A stretch of DNA of 24,585 nt from Candidatus Avimicrobium faecavium (GTDB taxonomy: Bacteria; Bacillota; Clostridia; Oscillospirales; Ruminococcaceae): assembly GCA_904419105.1 (NCBI GenBank), contig CAJFQR010000010.1, positions 1 to 24,585 of the forward strand. Reading direction: 5' to 3'. Positions 6,054 to 14,733 of this stretch are shown in pieces. The position numbers and the translations under genes were made by a program. How positions within the stretch are numbered: the stretch's first letter is position 1; the number at the start of each line of letters is the position of its first letter. Below the pieces are notes generated by a model. It searched no databases. It saw only the letters and a program-made list of their open reading frames with translations, and was not told where the DNA came from.

Positions 6054-6119
6054 GGTTTCGATCTCCTTTCCAGATCCGGCGCCCCCCGGGGGGACGCCCC
6101 TTCGTGTTTGTATGGCCCT

Positions 6120-6160
6120 ATTATAGGCTATCCTGCCCAGAATGTCGGTGACCAAGTCAC
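6120..6160 (-). promoter_or_regulatory. Thioredoxin promoter with GTGA-N5-TCAC dyad
   Basis: The -10 is a consensus TATAAT read on the minus strand (6125 to 6120). The dyad at 6148-6160 reads GTGACTTGGTCAC on the minus strand, with 22 bp between it and the -10. The -35 position reads CCGACA, only a partial match. Spacing is identical to the flavoprotein promoter. Confidence 0.75.
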
Positions 6161-6176
6161 GAAGGGGTCCGGGCGG

Positions 6177-6452
6177 CTACTTTTTCCCGGAAAGGCCCCG
6201 GGCCAGGTCGTACCCGCTGCCGGCGGCCAGCGCCACCAGGGCGGCGTTGAGCAGCGCCAGCACCCCGCCGGAGAGGGTGAGCCCCCCGGTGAAAAGCTGG
6301 GCCAGCAGCAGCAGCGCCGCCGCCGTCAGGTAGCCCAGCAGCCGCCCCGGCGCCGCCGGGAACAGCCCCTTGAGCAGCTCGGTGACCACCCCGGTGCCAA
6401 GGCAGGCCCCGGTATAGGTCGCCAGCAGCTCCCAGGTAAAGAACTCGTTCAT
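6177..6452 (-). CDS. Small holin-like membrane protein (91 aa)
   Basis: This short, very hydrophobic protein starts MNEFFTWELLATYTGACLG and has about three membrane segments (roughly 8-28, 37-56 and 61-80) with a basic end. Size and layout resemble small phage-type holins and related orphan proteins of clostridial genomes. Its start overlaps the stop of the upstream gene by ATGA, which indicates translational coupling. No lysin or phage structural gene is nearby. Function is inferred; a general small membrane protein remains possible. Confidence 0.65.
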   Translation of the reverse strand: MNEFFTWELLATYTGACLGTGVVTELLKGLFPAAPGRLLGYLTAAALLLLAQLFTGGLTLSGGVLALLNAALVALAAGSGYDLARGLSGKK

Positions 6453-6658
6453 CGCAGCATCTCCTCCCTGAGTTCCTCCAGGCGCTGGTGGGTGGTCTTC
6501 TCCTCGGCTTCCAGCCGGTAGACCCGCTCCACCAGCTGGTTGTGCTTGTCCATCTTCTGCTCCAGATACTGGATCCGCACCATCAGCCGGCCGTACACCG
6601 CCGCAAAGGAGCAGGCGTAGGCCAGCAGCTGCAGCCAGAATTCGGTGCTCAGTTCCAC
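6449..6658 (-). CDS. Small membrane-anchored coiled-coil protein, holin-accessory-like (69 aa)
   Basis: The protein has one N-terminal membrane segment (about 8-25) followed by a charged coiled coil (YLEQKMDKHNQLVERVYRLE onward). This layout is seen in small prophage proteins of the XhlA/BhlA kind, although sequence membership is not certain. A GTG at 6658 is chosen as start because GAGGAGGGA sits just upstream; the frame stays open to 6715 but without a ribosome site. It is coupled by a 4-base overlap to the holin-like gene, so the two probably form one membrane complex. Confidence 0.62.
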   Translation of the reverse strand: MELSTEFWLQLLAYACSFAAVYGRLMVRIQYLEQKMDKHNQLVERVYRLEAEEKTTHQRLEELREEMLR

Positions 6659-6718
6659 GGCATCCCTCCTCTCCGGGGCCCTCGGGAAAAAAGGCCCCTT
6701 CACCCTACCGGCCAAAAC

Positions 6719-6757
6719 AGGCCCGCTGTTGCAGAAAAATGCAACAAATCGGGCCCG
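6719..6757. other. Nested hairpin upstream of the holin-like pair
   Basis: TGTTGCA (6727-6733) pairs perfectly with TGCAACA (6740-6746) around GAAAAA, and the stem extends outward through GGCCCG and CGGGCC after a small internal loop. There is no strong T tract on either side. It may be a second, weak end signal for sbcC or a leader element of the small membrane gene pair. Confidence 0.5.
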
Positions 6758-6774
6758 TTCGGGAGATTTTTCTA

Positions 6775-6800
6775 AAACTTTGTAGGAATGGACAAAGTTT
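6775..6800 (-). terminator. Hairpin after sbcC
   Basis: AAACTTTGT (6775-6783) pairs perfectly with ACAAAGTTT (6792-6800), just past the sbcC stop on the minus strand. The following minus-strand sequence is only moderately T/A-rich, so termination may be partial. Confidence 0.6.
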
Positions 6801-6805
6801 GCGGG

Positions 6806-9622
6806 TTATACGCCGGTGATTTTGGCGGCGCTGCCGCCCTCCGGCGCTTTGGTGACGGTGATGCGGCGGTCGATCCGGTTCCCCAGGGCCTCCACATGGG
6901 AGATGAGGCCCACCAGCCGGTGCCCGTCGGACAGGCGGGTGAGCACCCCGACGGCCTCCTGCAGGCTGTCCCCGTCCAGCGAGCCGAAGCCCTCGTCCAC
7001 AAAGAGGGTGTCCAGCCGGACCCCGCCGGCGGCGGACTGGACCTCGTCCGCGAGGCCGAGGGCCAGCGCCAGCGACGCCAGGAAGCTCTCCCCGCCGGAG
7101 AGGGTGCGCACATCCCGGACGGTGCCGTTGTAGTGGTCCACCACATCCAGGTCCAGCCCGCTCTGGCCCCGCAGGCTGGCGGCCTGGGTGCGGCGGCGGA
7201 GCTCGTACTGGCTGCCGGTCATCGCCAGCAGCCGCAGGTTGGCCCGGGCGGTGACCCGGTCAAAGGTGGCCATCTGCACATAGGTCTCCAGCATGACCCG
7301 CTCCTTGCCGGTGAGGGCGCCGGAGGCGGTATCGCTGAGGGCCCCGACCCAGCCGAGCTTGTCCTCGGCGGCGCGCAGGGCCTCGCTGCGGGCGGCGTAG
7401 GCCTGCCGGGCCCGCTCGTTGAGGGCGATCCGGGTGTGGACCTGTTCCCGGGCGGCGGTGCGGGCGCGCACCAGAGTGTCGGCGCTCTCCACCTCCCCGG
7501 CCAGGGCGGCCAGGTCCTCCGGGGCGGCGGGCCCCAGCCGGGCGGTGAGGGCCTCCACCCGGCCGGCGGCGGCCTGAAGGGCTTCGGCGGCGGTCTGGGC
7601 GGCCTGCAGGGCAGCGGCGGCGGCAGCGGCCTGCCGGTCCAGCTCCTGCTGCCGGGCGGCCAGGTCCCCTTCGGCGGCCTTCCGGTCGGGGAAGGGCAGT
7701 TCCGCCCTGAGGGCGGCCAGGCGGCTCTCCAGCGCGGCGGCCTGTTCGGTGAGGCGGGCCTCGCCGGCGGCGGCCCTCTCCCCCTCCCGGGCCAGCGCCG
7801 CCAGCTGGGCGTCCAGCTCGGGCAGGCGCTTCTTCTCCAGCTCTTTGCGGCGGGCGGCGGCCCGGTCGAGGGCCGCGAGCTCCTCCTCCGCCGTCCGGAG
7901 CTGCTTCTCGGAGTCCCTGCCTTCGGCGAGGATGCGCTCCCCCAGGTCCTTCGGGAGGAGCTTCTCCGCCGGCGGGCCGTCGGAGATGAGGGTTTCGGCG
8001 GCGGTGAAGCCGAGCAGGCGGCAGTCCTGCATCAGCGCCTCGGCCCGGACCTGCCGCTCACTGGCGGCAGCCCCCGACCGGGCGGACGCCGCCGCCAGCT
8101 CCCGGCCGTCCGCATCGGCCTTCCGGCGGAGGGCGGCCACCTCCGCCTGGGTCGGGGCGCTGTCCGGCACCGCCGCCGGGGCCGGGTGGTGGGTCGCCCC
8201 GCACACCGGGCAGGGGACGCCGTCGGTGAGCCCTGCGGCCAGCAGCCCGGCCTGGGCGTCCATAAACCGGGCGGCGGCTTCGGCGGCGGCGCAGGCGGAC
8301 CGGAGCGACCGGTCCCGCACGGCAGCATAGTCCTGCGCGGCGGCGTCGGCTTCGGCGGCGGCCTTCTGGTAGCTCTGCCAGCGCCGCCAGGCCTCCCGCA
8401 TCCGCTCCAGCCCCTGCCGGGCGGTCTCCCGGCGGGTCTGCGCCCAGGCCAGCCGGGCGCCGGTGTCCGCCAGGGCGGCCAGCTCGGCGGCAAGCTGCTC
8501 CCGCCGGGCGGTGAGGGTCTCCCGGGCACGGTCCCGCTGCTCCCGGTCCCGCTTTTCCTGCGCCAGCCGGGCCCGGCGCTCGGCCAGGGCGGCGGCGGTC
8601 TGGTCCAGCTCGCTGTACCGGGGCAGCCGCTCCCGGTCCACCGCCAGCCGGTCGGCCAGGGCCTGCCGGGCCGGGGCTCCGGCCTCGGCGGCGGCGCGGG
8701 CGGCGTCGGCGGCGGCCTTCTCCTGCCGGGCCCGGTCCAGGGCGGCCTGTGCGGTCATAAGCTCCTTCCGGGCGGCCTCCCGCTCCTTGGCCGCCCCGTA
8801 GCGGCGCTCTGCCTCCCGCAGGGCGGCTTTGGCGGCGGCAAGGGCCTCCTCCTCCCGGGCAAGGCTCTCCCGGCCGGCGGCCAGCACCCGGTCGTAGAGG
8901 GGCAGCACCTCGGCGGCGGGCAGCTCCCCGGCGGCGGCAAGGGCCACCTCCCCGGCGTAAAGGCTCCCCGCCGGCACCGAAAAGCCCGCTGCCGCCTGGC
9001 CGATGGCGGCAGAGAGGGCCCGGCGCTCCTCCTCGAGGGCGCGCTTCTCCTGGGCCAGCCGGTCCTGCAGCCGGGCGAACCGCTCGGTGTGGAACAGCTG
9101 GCGGAAGATCTTCTTGCGCTCGTCGGTGGAGGCCAGCAGCACCCGGAGGAAGTCCCCCTGGGCGATCATCGCGATCTGGCCGAACTGCTCCCGGGTGAGC
9201 CCCAGCAGCTCGGTGATGCGGGCGGTGACCTCGGTGGGCCGGGTGAGGGGGCGGTCGATCCCCTCGCCGGTGAGGGTGGCCCTGGCCGCCTCCCGGGTGA
9301 GGCCCCCGCCCCGGCGGGAGGGCCGGTCGTAGGAGGGGCTCCGGCGGACGGTGTAGCGCCGCCCGGCGCAGAGGAACTCCATCTCCACAAAGGTCGGGGC
9401 CTCCGGGGCGGCGTACTTGCTGCGGAGCATCGACGGCTCCCGGCTGACGCCGCTGGCCTCCCCGTAGAGGGCGAAGGTGATGGCGTCAAAGAGGGTGGTC
9501 TTGCCGGCGCCGGTGTCCCCGGTGATGAGGTAGAGCCCGCTCTCCCCGAGCTGCTCCATCGGCAGGGTCACCTCCCCGGCGTAGGGGCCAAAGGCGGAGA
9601 GGGTCAGTTTCAGCGGGCGCAT
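6806..9622 (-). CDS. sbcC: Nuclease SbcCD subunit C (Rad50-like ATPase)
   Basis: This 938-residue SMC-like ATPase forms the SbcCD complex, which processes DNA hairpins, palindromes and blocked ends during repair. Walker A is GDTGAGKT (35-42). The middle is a long Ala/Arg/Glu-rich coiled coil interrupted near residue 472 by the zinc hook CPVC. The signature LSGGESFLASLALALGLA and the Walker B/D-loop LFVDEGFGSLD stand near the C-terminus. The N-terminus MRPLKLTLSAFGPYAG is typical. Its start overlaps the end of sbcD by 13 bases, so the two are translated together. The reading frame opposite this gene is open over its whole length only because of GC-rich third positions. Confidence 0.96.
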   Translation of the reverse strand: MRPLKLTLSAFGPYAGEVTLPMEQLGESGLYLITGDTGAGKTTLFDAITFALYGEASGVSREPSMLRSKYAAPEAPTFVEMEFLCAGRRYTVRRSPSYDRPSRRGGGLTREAARATLTGEGIDRPLTRPTEVTARITELLGLTREQFGQIAMIAQGDFLRVLLASTDERKKIFRQLFHTERFARLQDRLAQEKRALEEERRALSAAIGQAAAGFSVPAGSLYAGEVALAAAGELPAAEVLPLYDRVLAAGRESLAREEEALAAAKAALREAERRYGAAKEREAARKELMTAQAALDRARQEKAAADAARAAAEAGAPARQALADRLAVDRERLPRYSELDQTAAALAERRARLAQEKRDREQRDRARETLTARREQLAAELAALADTGARLAWAQTRRETARQGLERMREAWRRWQSYQKAAAEADAAAQDYAAVRDRSLRSACAAAEAAARFMDAQAGLLAAGLTDGVPCPVCGATHHPAPAAVPDSAPTQAEVAALRRKADADGRELAAASARSGAAASERQVRAEALMQDCRLLGFTAAETLISDGPPAEKLLPKDLGERILAEGRDSEKQLRTAEEELAALDRAAARRKELEKKRLPELDAQLAALAREGERAAAGEARLTEQAAALESRLAALRAELPFPDRKAAEGDLAARQQELDRQAAAAAAALQAAQTAAEALQAAAGRVEALTARLGPAAPEDLAALAGEVESADTLVRARTAAREQVHTRIALNERARQAYAARSEALRAAEDKLGWVGALSDTASGALTGKERVMLETYVQMATFDRVTARANLRLLAMTGSQYELRRRTQAASLRGQSGLDLDVVDHYNGTVRDVRTLSGGESFLASLALALGLADEVQSAAGGVRLDTLFVDEGFGSLDGDSLQEAVGVLTRLSDGHRLVGLISHVEALGNRIDRRITVTKAPEGGSAAKITGV

Positions 9623-10752
9623 TGTTCATCCTCCTCCCAGATCTCCCGGATCAGCCGCCGGAGCAGCGCCGTCTGGTCCGGGGTGGGCGGGCTGCCGTTC
9701 TGCTGTTCATAGAGGGCGCTCACCAGCTCCAGCGGGGTGCGCTCCTCCGGCGGGCGGGCGGCCACCTCGCCGTAGCTGCGGGTGCGGGTGTTGTCATAGC
9801 CCAGGCGCAGCAGGTTCGGGTAGATCAGCCGGAGCTTTGCAGCGGCGTCGGGGACCTCCTGCTCGTCGGTGAGGGTCACCACCAGGTAGTCCTCCACCGG
9901 GGCCCCGGCGTAGGACTGCCGGGCGGAGAGCTCGTCGTAGCTGCCCCTCAGCCGGCGCAGGCGGCGCAGCGGGTGGAGCGGCAGCTCCCGGACGGTGAGG
10001 GCACCCTTCTCCCCGAGTTCCGCCACCGTCACCGACTTGTCCCGGCCGGCCTCCGCTTCGTGATAGCACAGCGGCGCCCCGCAGTAGCGGATGTGGGGGG
10101 CCCCGGCGCTCTGGGCCGAGTGGATATGCCCGAGGGCCACATAGTCAAACCCCCGGAACACCGCCGCGTCGACGCTGTCCACCCCGCCGACGGCGAACTC
10201 CTCCGAGCCGGACGGCGCCGACCCGGTGACAAACTGATGGGCCAGGAGCACATGGCGCTCCGCAGCGGAGAAGTCCACCGCCGCAAGGGCCTCCCGCACC
10301 GCGTCGGTGCTGTTCTCGATGGCGGCGTCCGGCCTTGCCGCCCGCACATGGGCCGGCCGCAGGAAGGGCAGCGGCCACACCGCCACCGTGCCGTACTGGT
10401 CCCGGAGCACCACCGGCTCCAGCGTGCCGTCGTACACCGGGGAGAGGTACACCCCCCCGGCGGCCATCAGCCGCCCGCCGAAGGCCAGCCGCTCGGCGGA
10501 GTCGTGGTTCCCGGCGATGAGCACCACCGGCGCCGCCGCCGAAAGCCGGGTGAGGAAGTCGTCCAGCAGCGTCACCGCCTCGGCGGGCGGGGTGGTGCGG
10601 TCGTAGACATCGCCGGCGATGAGCACGGCGTCCGGCCGCTCGCTCCCGGCGATGGAGAGGATCTCCTCCAGGATGTGGCGCTGGTCCTCCAGCAGGGAGA
10701 CCCCCACCAGCCGCTTGCCCAGGTGCAGGTCCCCGAGGTGCAGAAATTTCAT
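9610..10752 (-). CDS. sbcD: Nuclease SbcCD subunit D (Mre11-like phosphoesterase)
   Basis: This 380-residue calcineurin-like nuclease is the partner of SbcC. Metal-binding phosphoesterase motifs are complete: GDLH (D8, H10), GDVYDR (D48), GNHD (N82-D84) and a later GHIH. The start at 10752 (MKFLHLGDLHLGK) is chosen because AAGGAGG lies seven bases upstream; an ATG two codons earlier sits too close to it. Upstream lies the aspS terminator. No strong separate promoter was recognised, so read-through from aspS may contribute. Confidence 0.96.
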   Translation of the reverse strand: MKFLHLGDLHLGKRLVGVSLLEDQRHILEEILSIAGSERPDAVLIAGDVYDRTTPPAEAVTLLDDFLTRLSAAAPVVLIAGNHDSAERLAFGGRLMAAGGVYLSPVYDGTLEPVVLRDQYGTVAVWPLPFLRPAHVRAARPDAAIENSTDAVREALAAVDFSAAERHVLLAHQFVTGSAPSGSEEFAVGGVDSVDAAVFRGFDYVALGHIHSAQSAGAPHIRYCGAPLCYHEAEAGRDKSVTVAELGEKGALTVRELPLHPLRRLRRLRGSYDELSARQSYAGAPVEDYLVVTLTDEQEVPDAAAKLRLIYPNLLRLGYDNTRTRSYGEVAARPPEERTPLELVSALYEQQNGSPPTPDQTALLRRLIREIWEEDEQCAR

Positions 10753-10780
10753 CGTCATGCCTCCTTCTCTCAGGCAGATG

Positions 10781-10817
10781 CAAAACGGGAGGCCCGGCGC
10801 ACGGCAGGGTCTCCCGT
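10781..10817 (-). terminator. Probable terminator of aspS
   Basis: ACGGGAG (10785-10791) pairs with CTCCCGT (10811-10817) across a GC-rich inner region. On the minus strand the stem is followed by TTTT. It is close to the aspS stop. Confidence 0.6.
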
Positions 10818-10832
10818 CTGGGTCAGATTTGC

Positions 10833-12590
10833 TCACTGCTGGCTGCGCAGCTTGATGTGGACCTCCCGGAGCTGCTGCTCGGTGACCTCGTTCGGGGCGC
10901 CCATCAGCAGGTCCTGGGCGTTGGAGTTCATCGGGAAGGCGATGACCTCCCGGATGTTCTCCTCGCCGGCCAGCAGCATCACCATCCGGTCGATGCCGGG
11001 GGCCATGCCCGCATGGGGCGGCGCACCGTAGTGGAAGGCGTTGTACAGGGCCGGGAACTTGGCGATCATCGTCTCCCGGTCGTAGCCGGCGATCTCAAAG
11101 GCGCGCACCAGCGTATCCACATCGTGGTTGCGCACCGCGCCGGAGGACAGCTCCACCCCGTTGCAGACGATGTCGTACTGCTGGGCGTAGATGGTCAGCG
11201 GGTCCCGGGTGTTGAGCGCCTCCAGGCCGCCTTCCGGCATCGAGAACGGGTTGTGGGTGAAGACGATCTCCCCGGTCTCCTCGTCGAGCTCGTACATCGG
11301 GAAGTCGACGACGAAGCACATCCTGAAGCTGTCCTCGTCGATGAGGCCCAGCCGGCGGCCGAGCTCGGTGCGGATCTGGCCGGCCAGCTTCGGGGCGGTG
11401 TCCTTTTCGTCGGCGATGAAGTAGAGCACATAGCCGGGCCGGAGCTCCCCGCGGCGGGCGATCTCGGCCCGCTGCTCGTCCGAGAGGAACTTGTCAATCG
11501 GGCCGGCGTAGGTCATATCCTCGTTTACCTTGACATAGCCCAGGCCCTTCATGCCGATGCCCTCGGCGAACTTCAGCATCTGCTCAAAGAAGCTCCGGGG
11601 CTGGCCGGCGCAGTCCGGCACCGGGATGGCCCGGACGGTCTGGCCGCGGAAGGGCTTGAAGTCGGTCTCGACAAAGAGGTCGCTCAGGTCGATGATGCGC
11701 AGCGGGTTGCGCAGGTCCGGCTTGTCCGAGCCGAAGCGCAGCATTGCCTCGTCGTAGCTGATGCGGGGGAACGGGGCCTTGTCCACCTTCTTGTCCGAGA
11801 AGCGGGAGAACAGGTTGGAGAGGACCTCCTCCGCCACGGCGAAGACCTCCTCCTGGGTGGCGAAGGCCATCTCAAAGTCCAGCTGGTAGAACTCGCCGGG
11901 GCTGCGGTCGGCGCGGGAATCCTCGTCTCTGAAGCAGGGGGCGATCTGGAAGTACCGGTCGAACCCGGCCACCATCAGCAGCTGCTTGAACTGCTGGGGC
12001 GCCTGGGGCAGCGCGTAGAACTTGCCCGGGTGCTTGCGGGAGGGCACCAGGTAGTCCCGGGCGCCCTCCGGGGAGGAGGCGGTCAGGATCGGGGTCTGGA
12101 TCTCGGTAAAGCCCAGCCGCTCCATCTCGCTGCGCAGGAAGCTGATCACCTGCGAGCGCAGGATGATCTTGTCCTTGACCTTCCTGTTGCGCAGGTCCAG
12201 GAAGCGGTACTTCAGGCGGATCTCCTCCTTGGTGTCGGTGGAGGAGCCGATCTCGAAGGGCAGCGCCTCGGTGACCTTGCCCAGGATCTCCAGCGTCCGG
12301 GCCCGGACCTCAACGGTGCCGGTGGCCAGCTTCGGGTTCACCGTCTCGGGGTCCCGGCGGGTGACCTCGCCCTCGATGGTCACCACCGTCTCCTTGCGCA
12401 CCCCTTCGAGCAGGCTGTCATTCGGAATGACCACCTGGACGACGCCGTACTGGTCCCGCAGGTCGATAAACAGGATGCCGCCGTGGTCGCGGATGTTCTC
12501 CACCCAGCCGGCCACCCGGATCACCTGGCCGATGTCCCCCTCGCTCACCTCGCCGCAGGCGCGGGAGCGGTATTTGTTCTCGATTATCAT
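10833..12590 (-). CDS. aspS: Aspartyl-tRNA synthetase
   Basis: This 585-residue class II synthetase charges tRNA-Asp. The N-terminal OB-fold anticodon domain contains VAGWVENIRDHGGILFIDLR. Motif 2 reads FRDEDSRADRSPGEFYQLDF, with an SPGEF form that, as I recall, is common in non-discriminating bacterial AspRS; if so, it might also charge tRNA-Asn for GatCAB. The GAD insertion is present (AGPIDKFLS). Motif 3 is GMAPGIDRMVMLL near the end. Length is normal. The ATG at 12590 follows AGGTGAGG. The leader is about 100 bases and has no T-box features. Dual specificity is inference only. Confidence 0.96.
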   Translation of the reverse strand: MIIENKYRSRACGEVSEGDIGQVIRVAGWVENIRDHGGILFIDLRDQYGVVQVVIPNDSLLEGVRKETVVTIEGEVTRRDPETVNPKLATGTVEVRARTLEILGKVTEALPFEIGSSTDTKEEIRLKYRFLDLRNRKVKDKIILRSQVISFLRSEMERLGFTEIQTPILTASSPEGARDYLVPSRKHPGKFYALPQAPQQFKQLLMVAGFDRYFQIAPCFRDEDSRADRSPGEFYQLDFEMAFATQEEVFAVAEEVLSNLFSRFSDKKVDKAPFPRISYDEAMLRFGSDKPDLRNPLRIIDLSDLFVETDFKPFRGQTVRAIPVPDCAGQPRSFFEQMLKFAEGIGMKGLGYVKVNEDMTYAGPIDKFLSDEQRAEIARRGELRPGYVLYFIADEKDTAPKLAGQIRTELGRRLGLIDEDSFRMCFVVDFPMYELDEETGEIVFTHNPFSMPEGGLEALNTRDPLTIYAQQYDIVCNGVELSSGAVRNHDVDTLVRAFEIAGYDRETMIAKFPALYNAFHYGAPPHAGMAPGIDRMVMLLAGEENIREVIAFPMNSNAQDLLMGAPNEVTEQQLREVHIKLRSQQ

Positions 12591-12695
12591 GGCTAAATCC
12601 TCACCTTTTTTCTCTATAGTCCCGGCGGGGGCTCACCCGCCGCTGTGGAGCGGTCGCCGCGCGCCGGGGTAAAACAGGCGCACAGATTCCCTATC

Positions 12696-12724
12696 ATAAT
12701 ACCGCATCGGCGCGGCCTTGTCAA
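12696..12724 (-). promoter_or_regulatory. Promoter of aspS
   Basis: On the minus strand a perfect TTGACA (12724-12719) and TATTAT (12701-12696) are separated by 17 bp. A 7-bp GC hairpin (12623-12642) lies in the leader before the ribosome site, but no terminator or T-box motif is seen. Confidence 0.85.
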
Positions 12725-12758
12725 CGAAAAGACGGCCCGGCCCCCGCCCTCCCGGCGC

Positions 12759-14543
12759 TCAGATGTGCACCGGTGCGGTGGCTGCGCCCAGCCATTTGCG
12801 CTCCTCCGGCTCCAGCATCGGGGAGAGCTGCTCGAACACCCGGCTGTGGTACCGGTTGAGCCAGGCCGCCTCCTCCCGGGAGAGCATTCCCGGCTCGATG
12901 GCGGCGGTGTTGATCGGGCAGAGGGTCAGCGGCTCGAACCGGTAGAACTGGCCGTACTCGTCGGAGTAGCGGTCCCGCACCACGGTGACCAGGTTCTCGG
13001 TGCGCACGCCGAGCTGCCCGGCCCGGTAGAGCCCCGGCTCGACGCTGATGACCATGCCCTCCTCAAAGGGCACCCGGGCGTCGGAGAAGTTGTTCGGGCC
13101 CTCGTGCACATTGAGGTAGCAGCCGACGCCGTGGCCGGTGCCGTGCTTGTAGTCCAGGTAGTTCTCCCACATCACCTGCCGGGCCAGCACATCCAGGCTG
13201 CGGCCGGTGGTGCCGGTGGGGAACCGCGCCGCCTGCAGCCGGATAAAGGCCTTGAGCACCAGCGTGTAGTCCCGCCGGTAGCTGCCGGGCACCTCCCCGA
13301 GGGGGATGGTGCGGGTCAGGTCGGTGGTGCCGCCGAGGTACTGGGCGCCGCTGTCGATCAGAAGGAAGCTCCCCTCCCGCAGCTCGGCGCAGTGCTGCGC
13401 CGTCGGCTCATAGTGGACGATGGCGCCGTTGGCCCCGTAGCCGGCGATGGTCTCAAAGGACAGGCCCTTAAACTCCGGCTGGGCGCTGCGCAGCTCGAGC
13501 AGCTTTTCGCAGATGTTCCACTCGGTGAGCCGGCTGTGCCGGGCCTGTTCCAGCCACATCAGGAAGCGCACCATCGCCACGCCGTCGTGCTTGTGGGCGG
13601 TGCGGATGTGCTGGAGCTCGGCGTGGTTTTTGATCATCTTCAGGTGCTCGGCGATGTCGTCCTCCAGCAGCACCCGCTCCACCCGGTCGCCGAGGCCGTC
13701 GTAGACGGCGGCGTTCACCGTCCTGGGGGAGAAGCCCACCCGGGCCCTGCCCGGCAGGTCCGCCACCCAGCGGTAGATGTCCCCATAGGGGCGGATGCCC
13801 ACCCCGGCCTGCGCCAGCGAGGCGGCCAGCCCCTCCGGCACCCGCTCCGGGTCGGCAAAGAGGGCGGCGTCCTCCAGCCCCACCACCACAAAGCCGGTGA
13901 ACAGCGGGCTGATCTCCACATCGCTGCCCCGCAGGTTTAACAGCCAGCACAGGCTGTCCAGCGCGCCGACGACATAGAGGTCCAGCCGGAGCTTCTCCAT
14001 CTTCTCCCGCACCAGCGCCAGCTTGCCCTTCACCGGGGCGCCGGCGTACTCCTCCGGGTAGGGGAAGGCGCTGGCGGTGGGCAGGCCGGGCCGGTCCTCG
14101 GTCCAGAGGGCGCCCACCAGGTCCAGGTCGGTGCGCAGGGTGATGTTCTTTTCGGTGCAGCGGCGGCGCAGGTCCAGCACCATCTTGGTGGAGGCCACCC
14201 GGCCGTTGAGGGCAATCACGCCCCCCTCCGGCACCGCCGCCAGCAGGTAGTCCACCAGGGAGACCACCCCGGCGTCCGACGCCCGGTAGAGGGTGATGCC
14301 GCTGCCGGAGAGCTGCTGCCCCGCCTGCAGATAGTACCGCCCGTCGGTCCAGAGGCCGGCGGCGCCGGCGGTGACCACCACCGTGCCCGCCGACCCGGTG
14401 AAGCCGGAGATCCAGCTCCGCTCCCGGTAATGGGCCGGGAGGTATTCGCTCATGTGCTCGTCCGAATCGAAGACGACACAGGCGTCCACACCGTTTTCCT
14501 TCATGCCCGCCCGCAGGGCGGCGATCCTCTCCTTGACAGTCAT
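12759..14543 (-). CDS. Xaa-Pro aminopeptidase P-type, M24B family
   Basis: This 594-residue cytoplasmic peptidase removes an N-terminal residue preceding proline. It has two creatinase-like N-terminal domains (residues about 1-310, beginning MTVKERIAALRAGMKENGVD) and a C-terminal pita-bread catalytic domain. The five metal ligands are intact: D397, D408, H471, E502 and E516, in LLIDSGAQY, TTDLTRT, HGTGHGVG, SVEPGLY and RTENLV. A further C-terminal stretch (about 530-594) matches the extra domain of the long eukaryote-like aminopeptidase P class. The ATG at 14543 follows GGAGGTG. It is divergent from the lipoprotein gene; a weak TATGAT-like -10 upstream was not called. Confidence 0.93.
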   Translation of the reverse strand: MTVKERIAALRAGMKENGVDACVVFDSDEHMSEYLPAHYRERSWISGFTGSAGTVVVTAGAAGLWTDGRYYLQAGQQLSGSGITLYRASDAGVVSLVDYLLAAVPEGGVIALNGRVASTKMVLDLRRRCTEKNITLRTDLDLVGALWTEDRPGLPTASAFPYPEEYAGAPVKGKLALVREKMEKLRLDLYVVGALDSLCWLLNLRGSDVEISPLFTGFVVVGLEDAALFADPERVPEGLAASLAQAGVGIRPYGDIYRWVADLPGRARVGFSPRTVNAAVYDGLGDRVERVLLEDDIAEHLKMIKNHAELQHIRTAHKHDGVAMVRFLMWLEQARHSRLTEWNICEKLLELRSAQPEFKGLSFETIAGYGANGAIVHYEPTAQHCAELREGSFLLIDSGAQYLGGTTDLTRTIPLGEVPGSYRRDYTLVLKAFIRLQAARFPTGTTGRSLDVLARQVMWENYLDYKHGTGHGVGCYLNVHEGPNNFSDARVPFEEGMVISVEPGLYRAGQLGVRTENLVTVVRDRYSDEYGQFYRFEPLTLCPINTAAIEPGMLSREEAAWLNRYHSRVFEQLSPMLEPEERKWLGAATAPVHI

Positions 14544-14643
14544 AAGATTGACACCTCCATAACACCTCTATGGTATCATAAAACAATATAAAAATCACGA
14601 ACTTTTTTTCCGGCGGAAAAAGCCCCCGTCCCCCGGCGGCTCC

Positions 14644-14673
14644 TTTACAGCCTGCGCCGCCCTGTGTTACAAT
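14644..14673 (+). promoter_or_regulatory. Promoter of the lipoprotein gene
   Basis: TTTACA (14644-14649) and TACAAT (14668-14673) are separated by 18 bp, with a TGT extended -10 directly before the hexamer. Confidence 0.7.
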
Positions 14674-14733
14674 AGAAAAATACGAGCAAAGCCCTTCCGC
14701 CGCCGGCGGAACGAAGTCAGGAGTTGGAGCGAT

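Noticed and set aside
6788..9712. Very long open frame (974 codons) on the plus strand opposite sbcC
   Set aside because: It is antisense to a complete SbcC with all motifs; the Gly/Leu/Gln-rich translation is what GC-rich third positions give on the opposite strand.
12597..12700. Possible T-box leader of aspS
   Set aside because: The leader is only about 100 bases, has no T-box sequence and no terminator hairpin; only a short GC stem is present.
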